From contig NZ_STFZ01000005.1 in the NCBI RefSeq assembly GCF_005222845.1, forward strand, positions 1 through 64,000: a stretch of 64,000 nucleotides of DNA. The letters run 5' to 3'. The first letter of the stretch is position 1. The number at the start of each line of letters is the position of its first letter. Below, piece after piece: positions 1 through 12,601 of the stretch. The DNA comes from Rhizobium sp. FY34. Its GTDB lineage: Bacteria; Pseudomonadota; Alphaproteobacteria; Rhizobiales; Rhizobiaceae. The notes beneath the pieces are model-generated. The model was not told the DNA's origin and ran no database searches. It saw only the letters and a list, made by a program, of their open reading frames with translations. The position numbers and the translations under genes are program-made.

Positions 1-85
1 AAGTCTCTGTTTCTAAACACGAATTCCAATCAACACCCAACACCCCATCCCCAACAACCCCAAATCACCCGCAAAGCCTAAGCCA

Positions 86-841
86 TCATTCGATACCACC
101 TGTCGGTGGGACCGGCAGTCGCAGGGGAAAGGTCAGGTCCTTCCCTCTGCCGGCCTGATCCTGGACGAAACCGGGCTTCAGCAGGACATTAAAGCGCCGT
201 TCGCCGTTGCGCTCCGGTCGAATGGAAATCTCGCCATAGCCAAGGATGAAGGAAACGTTATCGTCCGTTTCGATCGCCTCGTTCACCTTGCCCTCGACGT
301 ACGGGACATCAATGGGCAGGTAATGGTTCATGAAATGGGCCGTCAGGCTGATCAGGCTCATACGGTCCTGATCGGCCAGCAGGCTGAGCTTGACTCGAAA
401 CGTGCGCGTCAACAGATCATCGCCACGGACATGCAGGAAAAGAGTATCCTTCCCCGTCTGCCGTTCAACGAGCAGTGTGCATTCCCAATCTCCATTGGGG
501 TTTGTCTTGAACTCGGGCGCCGATCCGGCTTCCAGTTCGCGCAACATGTCACATCGTTCTTTTGGCTTCAGCGTAGCGAAACTCTCAGTGAGTTCAGCCT
601 TGGGCGCAGCATCTGTCAGCCGCTCCAACAGGGATTCAGGCGGCACCGGCTGCACTTTGGCCGGAAGTCGTGGACCTTGCATGTCTCGCGGCTTTGCCGG
701 TGCGCCCCATTCAATTCCCAAGGACAGGGCCAGTCTCTTCAGGTTCTGCGCATCATTGGCAAGTAGCGGCACGAGTATGACGGGCGCAAGGAACACCGCA
801 AGGAAGACCAAAAAAGGTCCTTTTGACACTTTCGACTGCAT
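86..841 (-). CDS. membrane-anchored hypothetical protein
   Basis: I do not recognise the family. The 251-residue protein begins with a short basic stretch and one hydrophobic segment (about residues 9-28), which suggests an N-terminal signal anchor with the rest in the periplasm. A Pro-rich linker follows (about 47-70), then a soluble domain with a Cys pair (one near residue 97, one in the short stretch WECTLL). The start has a plausible G-rich ribosome site (GGGGC) 6 bases upstream. No paralogue or partner is visible in the window, and the gene is separated from the convergently unrelated acyl-CoA synthetase gene by about 145 bases. Coding potential rests on length, composition and the start signal. 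Confidence 0.6.
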   Translation of the reverse strand: MQSKVSKGPFLVFLAVFLAPVILVPLLANDAQNLKRLALSLGIEWGAPAKPRDMQGPRLPAKVQPVPPESLLERLTDAAPKAELTESFATLKPKERCDMLRELEAGSAPEFKTNPNGDWECTLLVERQTGKDTLFLHVRGDDLLTRTFRVKLSLLADQDRMSLISLTAHFMNHYLPIDVPYVEGKVNEAIETDDNVSFILGYGEISIRPERNGERRFNVLLKPGFVQDQAGRGKDLTFPLRLPVPPTGGIE

Positions 842-986
842 CTGATGCCCCGGAGCAGGCCACCCTGGTCAACAATGACCGGCGATGGCACGGTTACGGC
901 GAGGCAATACCACGACAGGAGGAAATGCGCGACGGTTGATCTGACTGAGCTCAAGCTAAAATGTGCAAGGGCCTGATAGGTCTACC

Positions 987-2564
987 TTAACGGCTAGCCG
1001 CCCAGGTCTCGCGCAGCAAATGCTTCAGTGGCTTTCCTGCCGCATTGCGCGGAATGCTATCGACAAAGATCACATGCGCCGGGCGCTTGAAGGTGGCGAG
1101 TTTTTCGGCGCAATGGGCCTTGACCATATCGGCGGAGAGTGTCGCACTGTTACGAGGGACGATGAAGGCTGCGCCCACTTCGCCCCAGCGATCATCCGCG
1201 ACGCCAATCACGGCGACATCGCCCACCATGGAATGGCTGGCAATCGCGCCTTCAACCTCGGCCGGATAGACGTTTTCACCACCGCTGATATACATGTCCT
1301 TCAGACGGTCGGCTAGCATATGGAAGCCGTCCTCGTCACAGCGTGCCATGTCACCTGTGCGCAACCAGCCATCGACGAAACTGGCCGCCGACTGTTCGGG
1401 CTTGTTCCAATAGCCGGGCGAAATGGATGGACCGCGCACCCAGATCTCGCCAATCGTGCCGGGCTCGCATTCATGACCGGTCTCATCGCTGATCTTGACT
1501 TCGATCAGCGGCGCGGGGAAGCCGACGCTGCCGTGACGTTCGGCAATGGCCGTCTCGTCAAGCGGCATATGCAAAACCGTCCCGGCCTCGCTCATGCCGT
1601 AGCCGTTGACCAGAGCCACGCCATCTTTCAGGTAAGCGGCCACCAGCGGCGGCGGCAGCGGCGCCCCGCCAATGAAGATCGCTTTCAGGCGCCGCATGCG
1701 CTCAGGCGCATAGCCGGGCTGGTCGCGCAGAATCGATGCCATCTGCGGTACGGCGAAATAATGGGTAACGCCCAAAGTCTCGTCGCTCAAACAGGCTATC
1801 GTGCGCTCCGGAACGAAGCGATCCGAGATCACCAGTGTGCCGCCCATCATCAGCGTCGTGCGGGCAATCGCCACAAGACCGATCGTGTGAAAGAAGGGCA
1901 GATCGCAGAAGGTGACGGAACCGGGCACGACTTCGCCGACGAAGGAGAAGTTGACGGCCGAATAGAAAAGGTTCTTGCGCGTCAGGATGACGCCTTTCGG
2001 CGTCCCGGTGGTGCCGGATGTGTAAAGCAGAATACTTGGGGTCTCGGCATCTGCCTTCAGCCGCTTCATCGGCGTAGCGGCAGCAATCTCACCGTCAAGC
2101 GTTTCGCCTTCACCGGCAAAGGGCATGACCGCCAGACGGGCCGAGGCAGCGCTAAGGCTCGGCATCACGCCGGCAAATTCCTGCTCATAGACAACCAGTT
2201 CCGGATCGCAGTCGCGCACGATATCGGCCAATTCTGCCGCGCCAAGCCGCCAATTGAGCGGCACGAAGATCGCCCTTATGCGCTGGCAGGCAAAAGCAAG
2301 CACCAGAAGATCGACACTGTTACGGCCAAGGCTTGCCACCCGGAACTGATCGCCGCGACCGGAAAAACGTGCAAATAGCATGGCGGCACAGCGCGCAATG
2401 CGATCATCGAACTGCGCATAGGTCAGGCCAGCACCTTCCGGCAGCACGCGAATGGCCATCTTGCCCGGTGAAACCCGCGCCCGGTAACCCACCGGATCTT
2501 CGGCAACCAGTGTGTAGGAATTGCCCAGCGCAAATCCAGCCATGTCGAGTTCGGTCTTATGCAT
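987..2564 (-). CDS. AMP-dependent acyl-CoA synthetase (ANL superfamily)
   Basis: It activates a carboxylic acid as acyl-AMP and transfers it to CoA. The P-loop motif YTSGTTGTPKG is at about residues 181-191, the adenylate-binding YGMSE motif near the middle, the hinge region WLRTGDMA and DRLKDMYISGGENVYP follow, and the catalytic C-terminal Lys lies in NAAGKPLKHLL. At 525 residues it has normal family length. The ATG at 2564 is preceded by GGAGGAGG at a proper distance, so the longer 541-residue reading is rejected. A MarR-type regulator is transcribed divergently and may control it. The substrate (fatty, aromatic or hydroxycinnamic acid) cannot be read from sequence alone. Confidence 0.88.
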   Translation of the reverse strand: MHKTELDMAGFALGNSYTLVAEDPVGYRARVSPGKMAIRVLPEGAGLTYAQFDDRIARCAAMLFARFSGRGDQFRVASLGRNSVDLLVLAFACQRIRAIFVPLNWRLGAAELADIVRDCDPELVVYEQEFAGVMPSLSAASARLAVMPFAGEGETLDGEIAAATPMKRLKADAETPSILLYTSGTTGTPKGVILTRKNLFYSAVNFSFVGEVVPGSVTFCDLPFFHTIGLVAIARTTLMMGGTLVISDRFVPERTIACLSDETLGVTHYFAVPQMASILRDQPGYAPERMRRLKAIFIGGAPLPPPLVAAYLKDGVALVNGYGMSEAGTVLHMPLDETAIAERHGSVGFPAPLIEVKISDETGHECEPGTIGEIWVRGPSISPGYWNKPEQSAASFVDGWLRTGDMARCDEDGFHMLADRLKDMYISGGENVYPAEVEGAIASHSMVGDVAVIGVADDRWGEVGAAFIVPRNSATLSADMVKAHCAEKLATFKRPAHVIFVDSIPRNAAGKPLKHLLRETWAASR

Positions 2565-2758
2565 TGAAAGCCTCCTCCGGCGATCGCCTCCACGATCAAT
2601 AGTATGCGACACTTACAATTAGAGTTGCGCTTTTGCAAGAGCGTCCGCAGGAATTCACCGAGCCGCATCTGCTGCATGGACCTATATTTAGCGGCTCCAT
2701 TCCCTTCACGTCTATGTTATGCGCATGAAAGGATCATAATAAAGGAGACGTTGAGTCC

Positions 2759-3247
2759 ATGGGCCTGGATGACATCGAAGACGGAACCGCCGACGCGGCC
2801 AAGGAGACAGGCCTTGAACGCGGTTGGTTGAAAGGCCTTCTCGGTTATCATCTTCGTATGGCGCATCTTGCGCTTTATCGCGACTTTGCCGCCAAAATGG
2901 CGTCATTCGATCTCACTCAGAAACAGCTGGCTGCGCTGGAGCTCATCGCCACCAATCCCGGCGCCTCGCAGGGTGACATTGCCAATGCCTTGTCAATGGA
3001 CCGCGCCACCATGATGGGCATGGTCAAGCGTCTTCTGTCACGCGGCCTCATCGAGCGAAGGTCCTCGACCGTGGATCGGCGCCGGCAGGAGATCCGCCTG
3101 ACGGCGCAAGGGGAAGAAACGATGAAGGCGGCACACATCATTATCGACAGGCACGAAGCGGAGTTTTCTTCTGTCCTGACTGCGCCGGAGCGTGAAGCCC
3201 TGATCGGCCTGCTCTGCCGGCTTTATGAGAAGCGGCCGCCCCTCTGA
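2759..3247 (+). CDS. MarR family transcriptional regulator
   Basis: A 162-residue winged helix-turn-helix regulator. The central stretch contains the typical recognition-helix pattern (QGDIANALSMDRATMMGMVK, about 82-101) and the wing (ERRSSTVDRRRQEIRLT). MarR proteins bind as dimers to palindromic operators and are usually released by phenolic or CoA-thioester ligands. The divergent acyl-CoA synthetase gene shares its upstream region, which fits a ligand-responsive repressor of aromatic or fatty acid catabolism; that role is inference. A purine-rich AAAGGAGA lies about 10 bases before the ATG. Confidence 0.85.
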   Translation: MGLDDIEDGTADAAKETGLERGWLKGLLGYHLRMAHLALYRDFAAKMASFDLTQKQLAALELIATNPGASQGDIANALSMDRATMMGMVKRLLSRGLIERRSSTVDRRRQEIRLTAQGEETMKAAHIIIDRHEAEFSSVLTAPEREALIGLLCRLYEKRPPL

Positions 3248-3256
3248 CGGAAGCGA

Positions 3257-4111
3257 TCAGATCGCCCGCGCCAACTGATCCTCGATATAGATCTGCCTTA
3301 GCCTTGCCGACACATCGCCCGGCTGGCCGTCGCCAACAGGCACGCCATCAATGGACACGACCGGCATGACGAATGTGCCGGCAGAGGTGATGAAGACTTC
3401 GCTTGCAGCCTTGGCCTCTTCCGGTGTGAAGCTCCGCTCTTCAACGGAAAGCCCGGCTGCGCGGGCCAGATCCAGCACCGATCCGCGGGTAATCCCGTGC
3501 AGAAGCGCATTGGAAAGCGCGCGGGTCACCAGCACGCCCTCTTTCGTCACCATATGGGCGTTGGACGATGTCGCCTCGGTGATGAAACCGTCCTCGACGA
3601 AAAATGCATCATCGGCACCGGACTTGACCGCCTCCATTTTCGCCAGCGACGAATAAAGGAGCTGCACAGTTTTGATCTGGCGGCTGACCCAGCGACCTTC
3701 CGGCACGGTGATCACCTTGATACCTGTCTTCCATCTCGGGTTTTCCAGGATATTGCGGGCCTGGGTAAAGAGCACGACAGACGGCGACAGGGTCCCGGAA
3801 AACAGGAAGTCGCGATCTTCCGCACCGCGCGAGATCTGCAGATAGATCAACCCGGTTTTCAGATCGTTGCGCGCAACGATCTCACGGTGCAAGTCCAGAA
3901 GAGCCGCCTCGTCAACGGGCGCATGCATCCCCAAAGCCTCCAGCGAGCGCTTCAGCCGGGCAATATGACCTTCGTAATCGATGAGCTTGCCGCCAATCAC
4001 GCCCGTTACCTCATAGATGGCATCGGCAAACAGAAAACCGCGGTCGAACACGGAAATTTTCGCGTCTTCTTCGGGAAGCCATTGGCCATTCACATGGACG
4101 ATGCGGGACAT
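3257..4111 (-). CDS. dat: D-amino acid aminotransferase (class IV, PLP-dependent)
   Basis: The protein (284 residues) matches fold-type IV PLP transaminases of the D-alanine aminotransferase group. It begins VHVNGQWLPEEDAKISVFDRGF, with the conserved DRGFLFADAIYEV block, the catalytic Lys in QIKTVQLLYSSLAKMEA, and the late EATSSNAHMV and HGITRG elements. It interconverts D-amino acids and 2-oxo acids, feeding D-Ala/D-Glu for peptidoglycan or degrading D-amino acids. The start at 4111 is chosen because GGGAG sits 9 bases upstream; an upstream ATG would add 7 residues. It is divergent from the 2-hydroxyacid dehydrogenase gene. Confidence 0.85.
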   Translation of the reverse strand: MSRIVHVNGQWLPEEDAKISVFDRGFLFADAIYEVTGVIGGKLIDYEGHIARLKRSLEALGMHAPVDEAALLDLHREIVARNDLKTGLIYLQISRGAEDRDFLFSGTLSPSVVLFTQARNILENPRWKTGIKVITVPEGRWVSRQIKTVQLLYSSLAKMEAVKSGADDAFFVEDGFITEATSSNAHMVTKEGVLVTRALSNALLHGITRGSVLDLARAAGLSVEERSFTPEEAKAASEVFITSAGTFVMPVVSIDGVPVGDGQPGDVSARLRQIYIEDQLARAI

Positions 4112-4298
4112 GAGCGTAAACTCCCTAGTCATTTCACAGATATGCGCGTGTAAGGGGCCTGTTCAGCCGAGCATCTGACACGCGCGCTTCCCAAGACCAC
4201 AGGGCTAAAAATCAGTGCTGAGCGATTCGGGCAAGAGCAGGGCTTGACGGCATTTGCCGCATCGCTCCACAAGGCTTCCCAAACTTGGAGAACTCGTC

Positions 4299-5243
4299 AT
4301 GCCGACGCCCATCGCCTTTGTCACCCGTCTGGAGCGGGAAGAAGAACAATCCTGGCTTGCGGCACTTGCACGGACCATGCCGGAAGAACGGATCATTCCC
4401 TTCCGTGAGTTGTCCATGCAAGAGCGCCAGGAGGCGCAGATTGCCATTGTTGCCAATCCAGATCCGGCCGACGTGGCGGCCCTGCCGGGTCTTGCCTTCA
4501 TTCACAGCCTCTGGGCCGGTGTCGAGCGGCTGGTTCTGGAACTGGGTGAGACGGCACCGCCGATTGTCCGGCTGGTCGATCCGGAACTGTCGCGGGTCAT
4601 GGCGGAAGCCGTGCTCGCCTGGACCTATTATCTGCAGCGCGACATGCCTGCCTATCGCAGGTCGCAGGAGGCGCGCCAATGGTTGCCGCGCGCCTATCGC
4701 CATCCTGCCGATATGACCATCGGCTTGCTGGGGCTTGGCGAGCTTGGAACGGCCGCCGCCCACCGGCTTCTCGAGGCCGGCTTCAAGGTCGAAGGCTGGA
4801 GCCGCACTGCCCGGCAGATGACGGCGATCAAGACGCATCATGGCGAGGATGGACTGGCCGCATTGCTCTCCTCCAGCGATATTGTCGTCTGCCTGCTGCC
4901 GCTCACCAGCCAGACGCGCGGTCTCCTTAATGCCCCGCGCCTCGCCCTAATGCCGAAAGGCGCGTGCCTCATCAATTTTGCCCGTGGCGCCATTGTCGTT
5001 GCAGACGATCTTCTGGCAGCACTTGATACAGAGCAACTTGAACACGCAGTGCTGGATGTTTTCGAAACCGAGCCGCTGGCCGCCTCATCGCCCTTCTATG
5101 CGCATCCGAAGGTGACCGTCCTGCCGCATATCTCCGCGCCCACGACGGAAGCGACCGCCGCGCAGATCGTCGCGACCAATATCACCGGCTGGCGAAAAGA
5201 TGGCACCCTGCCGGCCAGTATCGATATGCGCCGGGGCTACTGA
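4299..5243 (+). CDS. glyoxylate/hydroxypyruvate reductase A-type 2-hydroxyacid dehydrogenase
   Basis: A 314-residue NAD(P)-dependent D-2-hydroxyacid dehydrogenase of the GhrA type, reducing glyoxylate or hydroxypyruvate. The Rossmann nucleotide motif GLLGLGELGTAAA is at about residues 141-153. Catalytic positions are visible as Arg in NFARGAIV, Glu in VFETEPL and His in PHISAPTT. The ATG at 4299 is preceded by GGAGA, so 15 upstream in-frame residues are not included. It could pair with the neighbouring D-amino acid aminotransferase by clearing 2-oxo acids, but the two are divergent and the link is weak. Confidence 0.85.
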   Translation: MPTPIAFVTRLEREEEQSWLAALARTMPEERIIPFRELSMQERQEAQIAIVANPDPADVAALPGLAFIHSLWAGVERLVLELGETAPPIVRLVDPELSRVMAEAVLAWTYYLQRDMPAYRRSQEARQWLPRAYRHPADMTIGLLGLGELGTAAAHRLLEAGFKVEGWSRTARQMTAIKTHHGEDGLAALLSSSDIVVCLLPLTSQTRGLLNAPRLALMPKGACLINFARGAIVVADDLLAALDTEQLEHAVLDVFETEPLAASSPFYAHPKVTVLPHISAPTTEATAAQIVATNITGWRKDGTLPASIDMRRGY

Positions 5244-5356
5244 CGCATGGTGCCGGCACAGATTGCCATGGCCCGGCATTCTGTTGCATCATCCGGATAA
5301 AGGACGCGCCGTTTCGGCACGCAACGGGCGGGTCTGTTTGACCCGGAGACAAAGGA

Positions 5357-8697
<3,341 letters not shown>

Positions 8698-8707
8698 ACC
8701 GGATCCG

Positions 8708-9343
8708 CTACCAGCGCAGGAAACGACGGCCGGCGAGAGCGCCGGCGGCGGTGACGATGGCACTTGCCGTGACATACCAGGTCGCCACAAATAGCGGACT
8801 GTCATCCGGGCAATGCAGCGCATAGATGCAAGCGGCGATGCCGGCAGCAGCCAGACCCGCCACGGCACCGGCCAGCGTCGGGTTCTCAGGCGCTCCCTGG
8901 CGCAGCGCCAGGAACAGCACAACAAGCGGCGGCAGCGACAAAAGCGGAATGGCCATCACGCAAAAAGCCGCGTGCTGTCCGACAAGGCTCTTCGCCCAGG
9001 TGTCCCGCGGCACGACAGCAAGTTCAAGCCCAACCGAAAGGCAAAGCAGCAGAAGCGGCAGGAGGAGCAGCAGGGCACGTGGACGCATAGGCACCGCCGG
9101 CCGCCCAATCCGCACCGCAAGCGCACAGGCGCAGGCAGCAAAAATTGTACTGGTGAGAATCTTGGCGGCCACGCGCAGCGTTTCAATCGCGGATGCAAAA
9201 TCATCACGCGGGCCGATGGACACCAGCATCAATGTCAGAGACAGGACCAGACCGGACAGCACAGCCTTGACCATCAGCGGCCCAAAGGGCTGCCGCACGG
9301 GCGCGTCTTGCGCAAGCAGGCTGATTAGGTCATTGGTCTTCAC
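8708..9343 (-). CDS. nrsF: NrsF family (DUF1109) membrane anti-sigma factor
   Basis: A 211-residue inner-membrane protein with six predicted hydrophobic segments after a short cytoplasmic N-terminus, matching the NrsF/DUF1109 anti-sigma family that holds SigF-type ECF sigma factors. Cysteines occur in and near the membrane segments (for example CACALAV and ALHCPDD); in Caulobacter NrsF Cys residues are involved in sensing. The GTG at 9343 is preferred because it follows GGAG by 8 bases and the sequence from there (KTNDLISLLAQDAP) starts as family members do. It overlaps the end of the sigma gene by 14 bases, so the two are cotranscribed and coupled. Confidence 0.82.
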   Translation of the reverse strand: MKTNDLISLLAQDAPVRQPFGPLMVKAVLSGLVLSLTLMLVSIGPRDDFASAIETLRVAAKILTSTIFAACACALAVRIGRPAVPMRPRALLLLLPLLLLCLSVGLELAVVPRDTWAKSLVGQHAAFCVMAIPLLSLPPLVVLFLALRQGAPENPTLAGAVAGLAAAGIAACIYALHCPDDSPLFVATWYVTASAIVTAAGALAGRRFLRW

Positions 9344-9896
9344 GCATTCCACTCCGATAAGCCGCCGCAAGTGACTTCAATGCCCTGTGCAGGGCAACGC
9401 GGACAGCAACCTCTGTCATTTTCAGGCGTGAGGCCGTATCGCGAATGCTTGCGCCCTCCAGCGAAATCGACCGGACAATATCGCGTTGCGGATCTTTAAG
9501 CCGTGTCAACATCTGCTCTGCATCCATCCGGTCGGTGAAGCTGCTCTGTTCGACCGCCTCCAGCGTTTCCATCACATCCTCGATCGGCACATCGATCCGG
9601 CGGCCTCGCCGGCGCATCGTGTCGATCAGCTTGTTGCGCACGATGATCGACAGCCAGGGGCCGATGGGACGCGCAGGATCCCAGGTACCGCGTTTCAGGT
9701 GAATGGCAAGCAGCACTTCCTGCACCACGTCCTCAGCCTCGCTCACCGGGGCGCCGAACTGTTCACATCGTCGGCGCGCCATCGCCCGCAGATGCGGCAC
9801 AACAGCTTGCAGGAAGCGATGATAGGCTTGCGTATCGCCGGCAATAGCCAGACGCATCCAAGCGGCCCATTCATCTTCACGCAAAGACTGCGTCAC
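9330..9896 (-). CDS. ECF RNA polymerase sigma factor, SigF-like
   Basis: A 188-residue ECF sigma factor. Region 2 (AEDVVQEVLLAIHLKRGTWD, about 54-73, then PWLSIIVRNKLIDTMRRRGR) and region 4 (EGASIRDTASRLKMTEVAVR) are clear. The start is GTG with AGGGGG upstream. Pairing with the overlapping NrsF gene identifies the SigF group, which in alphaproteobacteria responds to heavy metals or oxidative stress. A divergent cupin gene starts about 300 bases away and could be a target. A GTAACA element about 40 bases upstream of the start may be part of an autoregulated promoter, but no full ECF consensus was confirmed. Confidence 0.88.
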   Translation of the reverse strand: MTQSLREDEWAAWMRLAIAGDTQAYHRFLQAVVPHLRAMARRRCEQFGAPVSEAEDVVQEVLLAIHLKRGTWDPARPIGPWLSIIVRNKLIDTMRRRGRRIDVPIEDVMETLEAVEQSSFTDRMDAEQMLTRLKDPQRDIVRSISLEGASIRDTASRLKMTEVAVRVALHRALKSLAAAYRSGMREDQ

Positions 9897-10189
9897 CTGA
9901 TACTGCCCCCTACGGATGTCGCGCGCGTATTGTTACCGCGGCGCTCGAAAAACTTGCATCCACAACATCACCCGCTGCCGTGCCTGTTTTCCACGGACAT
10001 TCGCTTTACCACAAGTGCGAATATGCGCAGCGGCCATTGGAGCTGTAGCATTTGCGCAGGCCGCGCAGGTCCGACCAGAATGCCGTCCGAAAAATCGCAA
10101 GTCCCTAAAATGCAAGTCTTTACCTGAAGATAAAAATCACCTTCGGCCCGTAAAGATGTCGCGAAATGCAACATCACTTGGGGGTGACG

Positions 10190-10690
10190 ATGCCTGTGAA
10201 GATTTTGTTGGCCATGGGGCTGGCGGTAACGGCGAAGCTGCGCGCGCAAGAGGAAGTTATCGATCCGGTGCCTCTGCCCTTCGTGTCCTACAAGTTCGGC
10301 GTCGTGCCCATGCATGATGCGCCAATCGAACCGAGCTGGATCATCGCCGGCGCGCCGAGGGCACGGATTTCACGCTGTTCCGCAGGCTTTGATGGCACCG
10401 GAGGTGCCGCCGTCTGGGATTGCTCGGCCGGCACCTTTCGCTGGCACTTCGTGCGCGAGGAAACGGTCGTCATTCTCGAAGGCGAGGTGCATGTGACGGC
10501 GCAAGACGGCACCCAGCGGCTGCTGAGCGTCGGTGATATCGCCTTCTTTCGCGCCGGAACCTGGGCCACATGGCGCATCGACACCTATGTGCGCAAGGTC
10601 GCCCATACGCGCCGACCCTTGCCCAAACTGATCTCTAGCGCGCTGAAACTGGTGCGCAGCCTCAAGGGCGGGGCGCAGCAAAGCCTGTAA
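10190..10690 (+). CDS. cupin domain protein
   Basis: A 166-residue protein with a single cupin barrel in the middle (GTFRWHFVREETVVILEG then SVGDIAFFRAGTWATWRID, about 78-133), resembling the DUF861/cupin_3 group. The start at 10190 follows a GGGGGTG ribosome site. An N-terminal hydrophobic patch (ILLAMGLAV) and a basic C-terminal helix (LISSALKLVRSLKGG) flank the barrel. The gene is divergent from the sigma/anti-sigma pair and precedes the polysaccharide locus. Metal ligands are only partly visible (His and Glu in WHFVREE), so an enzymatic role is uncertain; a sugar or ligand binding role is possible. Confidence 0.7.
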   Translation: MPVKILLAMGLAVTAKLRAQEEVIDPVPLPFVSYKFGVVPMHDAPIEPSWIIAGAPRARISRCSAGFDGTGGAAVWDCSAGTFRWHFVREETVVILEGEVHVTAQDGTQRLLSVGDIAFFRAGTWATWRIDTYVRKVAHTRRPLPKLISSALKLVRSLKGGAQQSL

Positions 10691-10726
10691 CCGCCGCCCC
10701 CTGAATGCCCGATACGTAAACCGCAC

Positions 10727-12601
10727 ATGGCCCACGCAATGTGCGCTGCCGATCCGTGTGCATCCGCCGATGCGCCCCACCCATCCGTTGCGCGACAGGC
10801 CGCCATGTCATCTGCATCACCCACCTCAGAACACCAGCCGGGGGGCCGTCCCGTTTCCCTCAGGTCCGGATGCGGCATGCTGCATGCGGCACCGGGCGAT
10901 ACTGCCGTGTTGATCTGCCCACCCTGGGGTTATGAGGCACTCTGCGCCTACAAAAGCCTGCGCATTCTGGCCGATCAGCTTGCCGAACGTGGCTATCCGG
11001 TACTGCGCTTTGATTATCCGGCAACAGGAAACAGCAGCGTAGCCCCCGACAATCTGTCCGGCATCGAAGACTGGCGCATCTCAGTCTGCAACGCTGCTGC
11101 GGATCTGCAGCAATTGACGGGCGCCTCACGCGTCGTGCTTCTCGGCCTGGGCCTCGGCACGCTCCTCGCCCGACTTGCCAGCCCCGACATCCCGTCCCTC
11201 TACGGCCTTGCTTTGCTTGGTCCCGTCAATGATGGGCGCCGCTATCTGCGCGAACTCTGCAGTTGGTCGGCCATGATCAACGAGAGCATCGGCCTTGCCC
11301 CAGCATCCACGGCTGTCGCGGAGCCGGATATTGGCCCGGCTATTGCAGGTTTCGAAATGCCTTCCGCCATCGCCCTGACATTGAAGGCCATCAATGCCAA
11401 GAGCGTTCCGCTTTCCTCGGTCATGCATCTGATTGCGCAGCGTTCGGGCTTTGTTGGCGACCAGGATCTTGCCGACACACTGAAAGCCGCCGGTACCGAA
11501 ATCAGGCTCATCTCGTTTGAAGGCTTCGAAGGCCTGCTCGGCGATCCGACGTCCGCCAGAACGCCGAAGAAGACCTGGCAGGCGGTCGGCGACTGGATGT
11601 CAAAAACCTTTCCCATGCGCCCAGCCTATCAACCGGCGCTACCCGATCGCCCGGTGCGCCAGTCCGGCCATGGCTTTGAAGAGGAATTCCTGCGGTTTGG
11701 TGCAAACGACCAATTGTTCGGCGTGCTGTGCGAACCGGATGATCTGGTGCCAGTGAAAGACAGGCAGATCTATATCATCATCAATTCCGGCTTTGATCCG
11801 CAGGTCGGCTGGGCCCGCTCGACAACCGACCAGGCGCGCGCGCTGGCCCGTGCCGGCATCGCCTCCTTGCGCATGGATACGGCCGATATTGGCGACAGCC
11901 CAGCCTATCCTGACAGCCCAGCCATGGTCCTCTATTCGCAAGCTCAGATCGATGACGTGACGCCTGCCATCGACTGCCTCGAAGCCCGCGGCTACCGTCA
12001 GATATTGCTGACGGGTCGCTGCGCCGGGGCCTATGTCGCGCTGAATGCTGCCGTCGCCGATCATCGGGTCAAAGGCGCCGTCATCGTCAACCTGCAGCGC
12101 CTCGTCTGGGATCCGGATGAGGATGTCGAAGAGGCCGTGCAGAACGCCTTTCGCTCCTTCGACAATTACAAGAGCCGGATGCTGCAACTGGACACGCTGA
12201 AGCGGATCGTGAGCGGCGACATCAATGTGCTGCGCGTTGCTAGAAGCATCCTGCGCCGTCTCTCGGGCCGGCTGGGCGTCAAGCTGGCGCCGGTAAGTTT
12301 CGGTCTCACCAAATATGCCCGCTTGCGCCGCGAGGTTCTCTCCAATTTCGCCCTGTTGCGTCAACGCCAGACCGCCGTCGCGCTCGTCTACAGCGCCGAT
12401 GATGGGGGGCTTGATGAACTCGCCACCTATTTCGGGCGCAACGGACAGATGCTGTGCGCCTATCCGAACACCTCGATCACCGTCATCGCGGATGCCGATC
12501 ACAACATGACGCCAAAGGCCGCACGCGCCCAACTTCTGGCGCTCATGACCGCATGTGCGGGTGAAAATGGCCGCATCCGCTCTACAACTGCAACGATATG
12601 A
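10727..12601 (+). CDS. tandem alpha/beta-hydrolase protein of polysaccharide locus
   Basis: Two alpha/beta-hydrolase domains are fused. The first (about 45-290) begins LICPPWGYEALCAYKSL and FDYPATGNS, as in hydrolases of exosortase or exopolysaccharide loci. The second (about 310-600) begins YIIINSGFDPQVGWARS. The nucleophile elbow of domain 1 reads GLGLG (Gly where Ser is expected) and that of domain 2 reads GRCAG (Cys). So the first domain is probably non-catalytic and the second may use Cys or be inactive. An alternative ATG at 10805 would remove 26 poorly structured residues, and neither start has a strong ribosome site. Location at the head of a polysaccharide cluster suggests acyl-group processing, which is inference. 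Confidence 0.75.
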   Translation: MAHAMCAADPCASADAPHPSVARQAAMSSASPTSEHQPGGRPVSLRSGCGMLHAAPGDTAVLICPPWGYEALCAYKSLRILADQLAERGYPVLRFDYPATGNSSVAPDNLSGIEDWRISVCNAAADLQQLTGASRVVLLGLGLGTLLARLASPDIPSLYGLALLGPVNDGRRYLRELCSWSAMINESIGLAPASTAVAEPDIGPAIAGFEMPSAIALTLKAINAKSVPLSSVMHLIAQRSGFVGDQDLADTLKAAGTEIRLISFEGFEGLLGDPTSARTPKKTWQAVGDWMSKTFPMRPAYQPALPDRPVRQSGHGFEEEFLRFGANDQLFGVLCEPDDLVPVKDRQIYIIINSGFDPQVGWARSTTDQARALARAGIASLRMDTADIGDSPAYPDSPAMVLYSQAQIDDVTPAIDCLEARGYRQILLTGRCAGAYVALNAAVADHRVKGAVIVNLQRLVWDPDEDVEEAVQNAFRSFDNYKSRMLQLDTLKRIVSGDINVLRVARSILRRLSGRLGVKLAPVSFGLTKYARLRREVLSNFALLRQRQTAVALVYSADDGGLDELATYFGRNGQMLCAYPNTSITVIADADHNMTPKAARAQLLALMTACAGENGRIRSTTATI

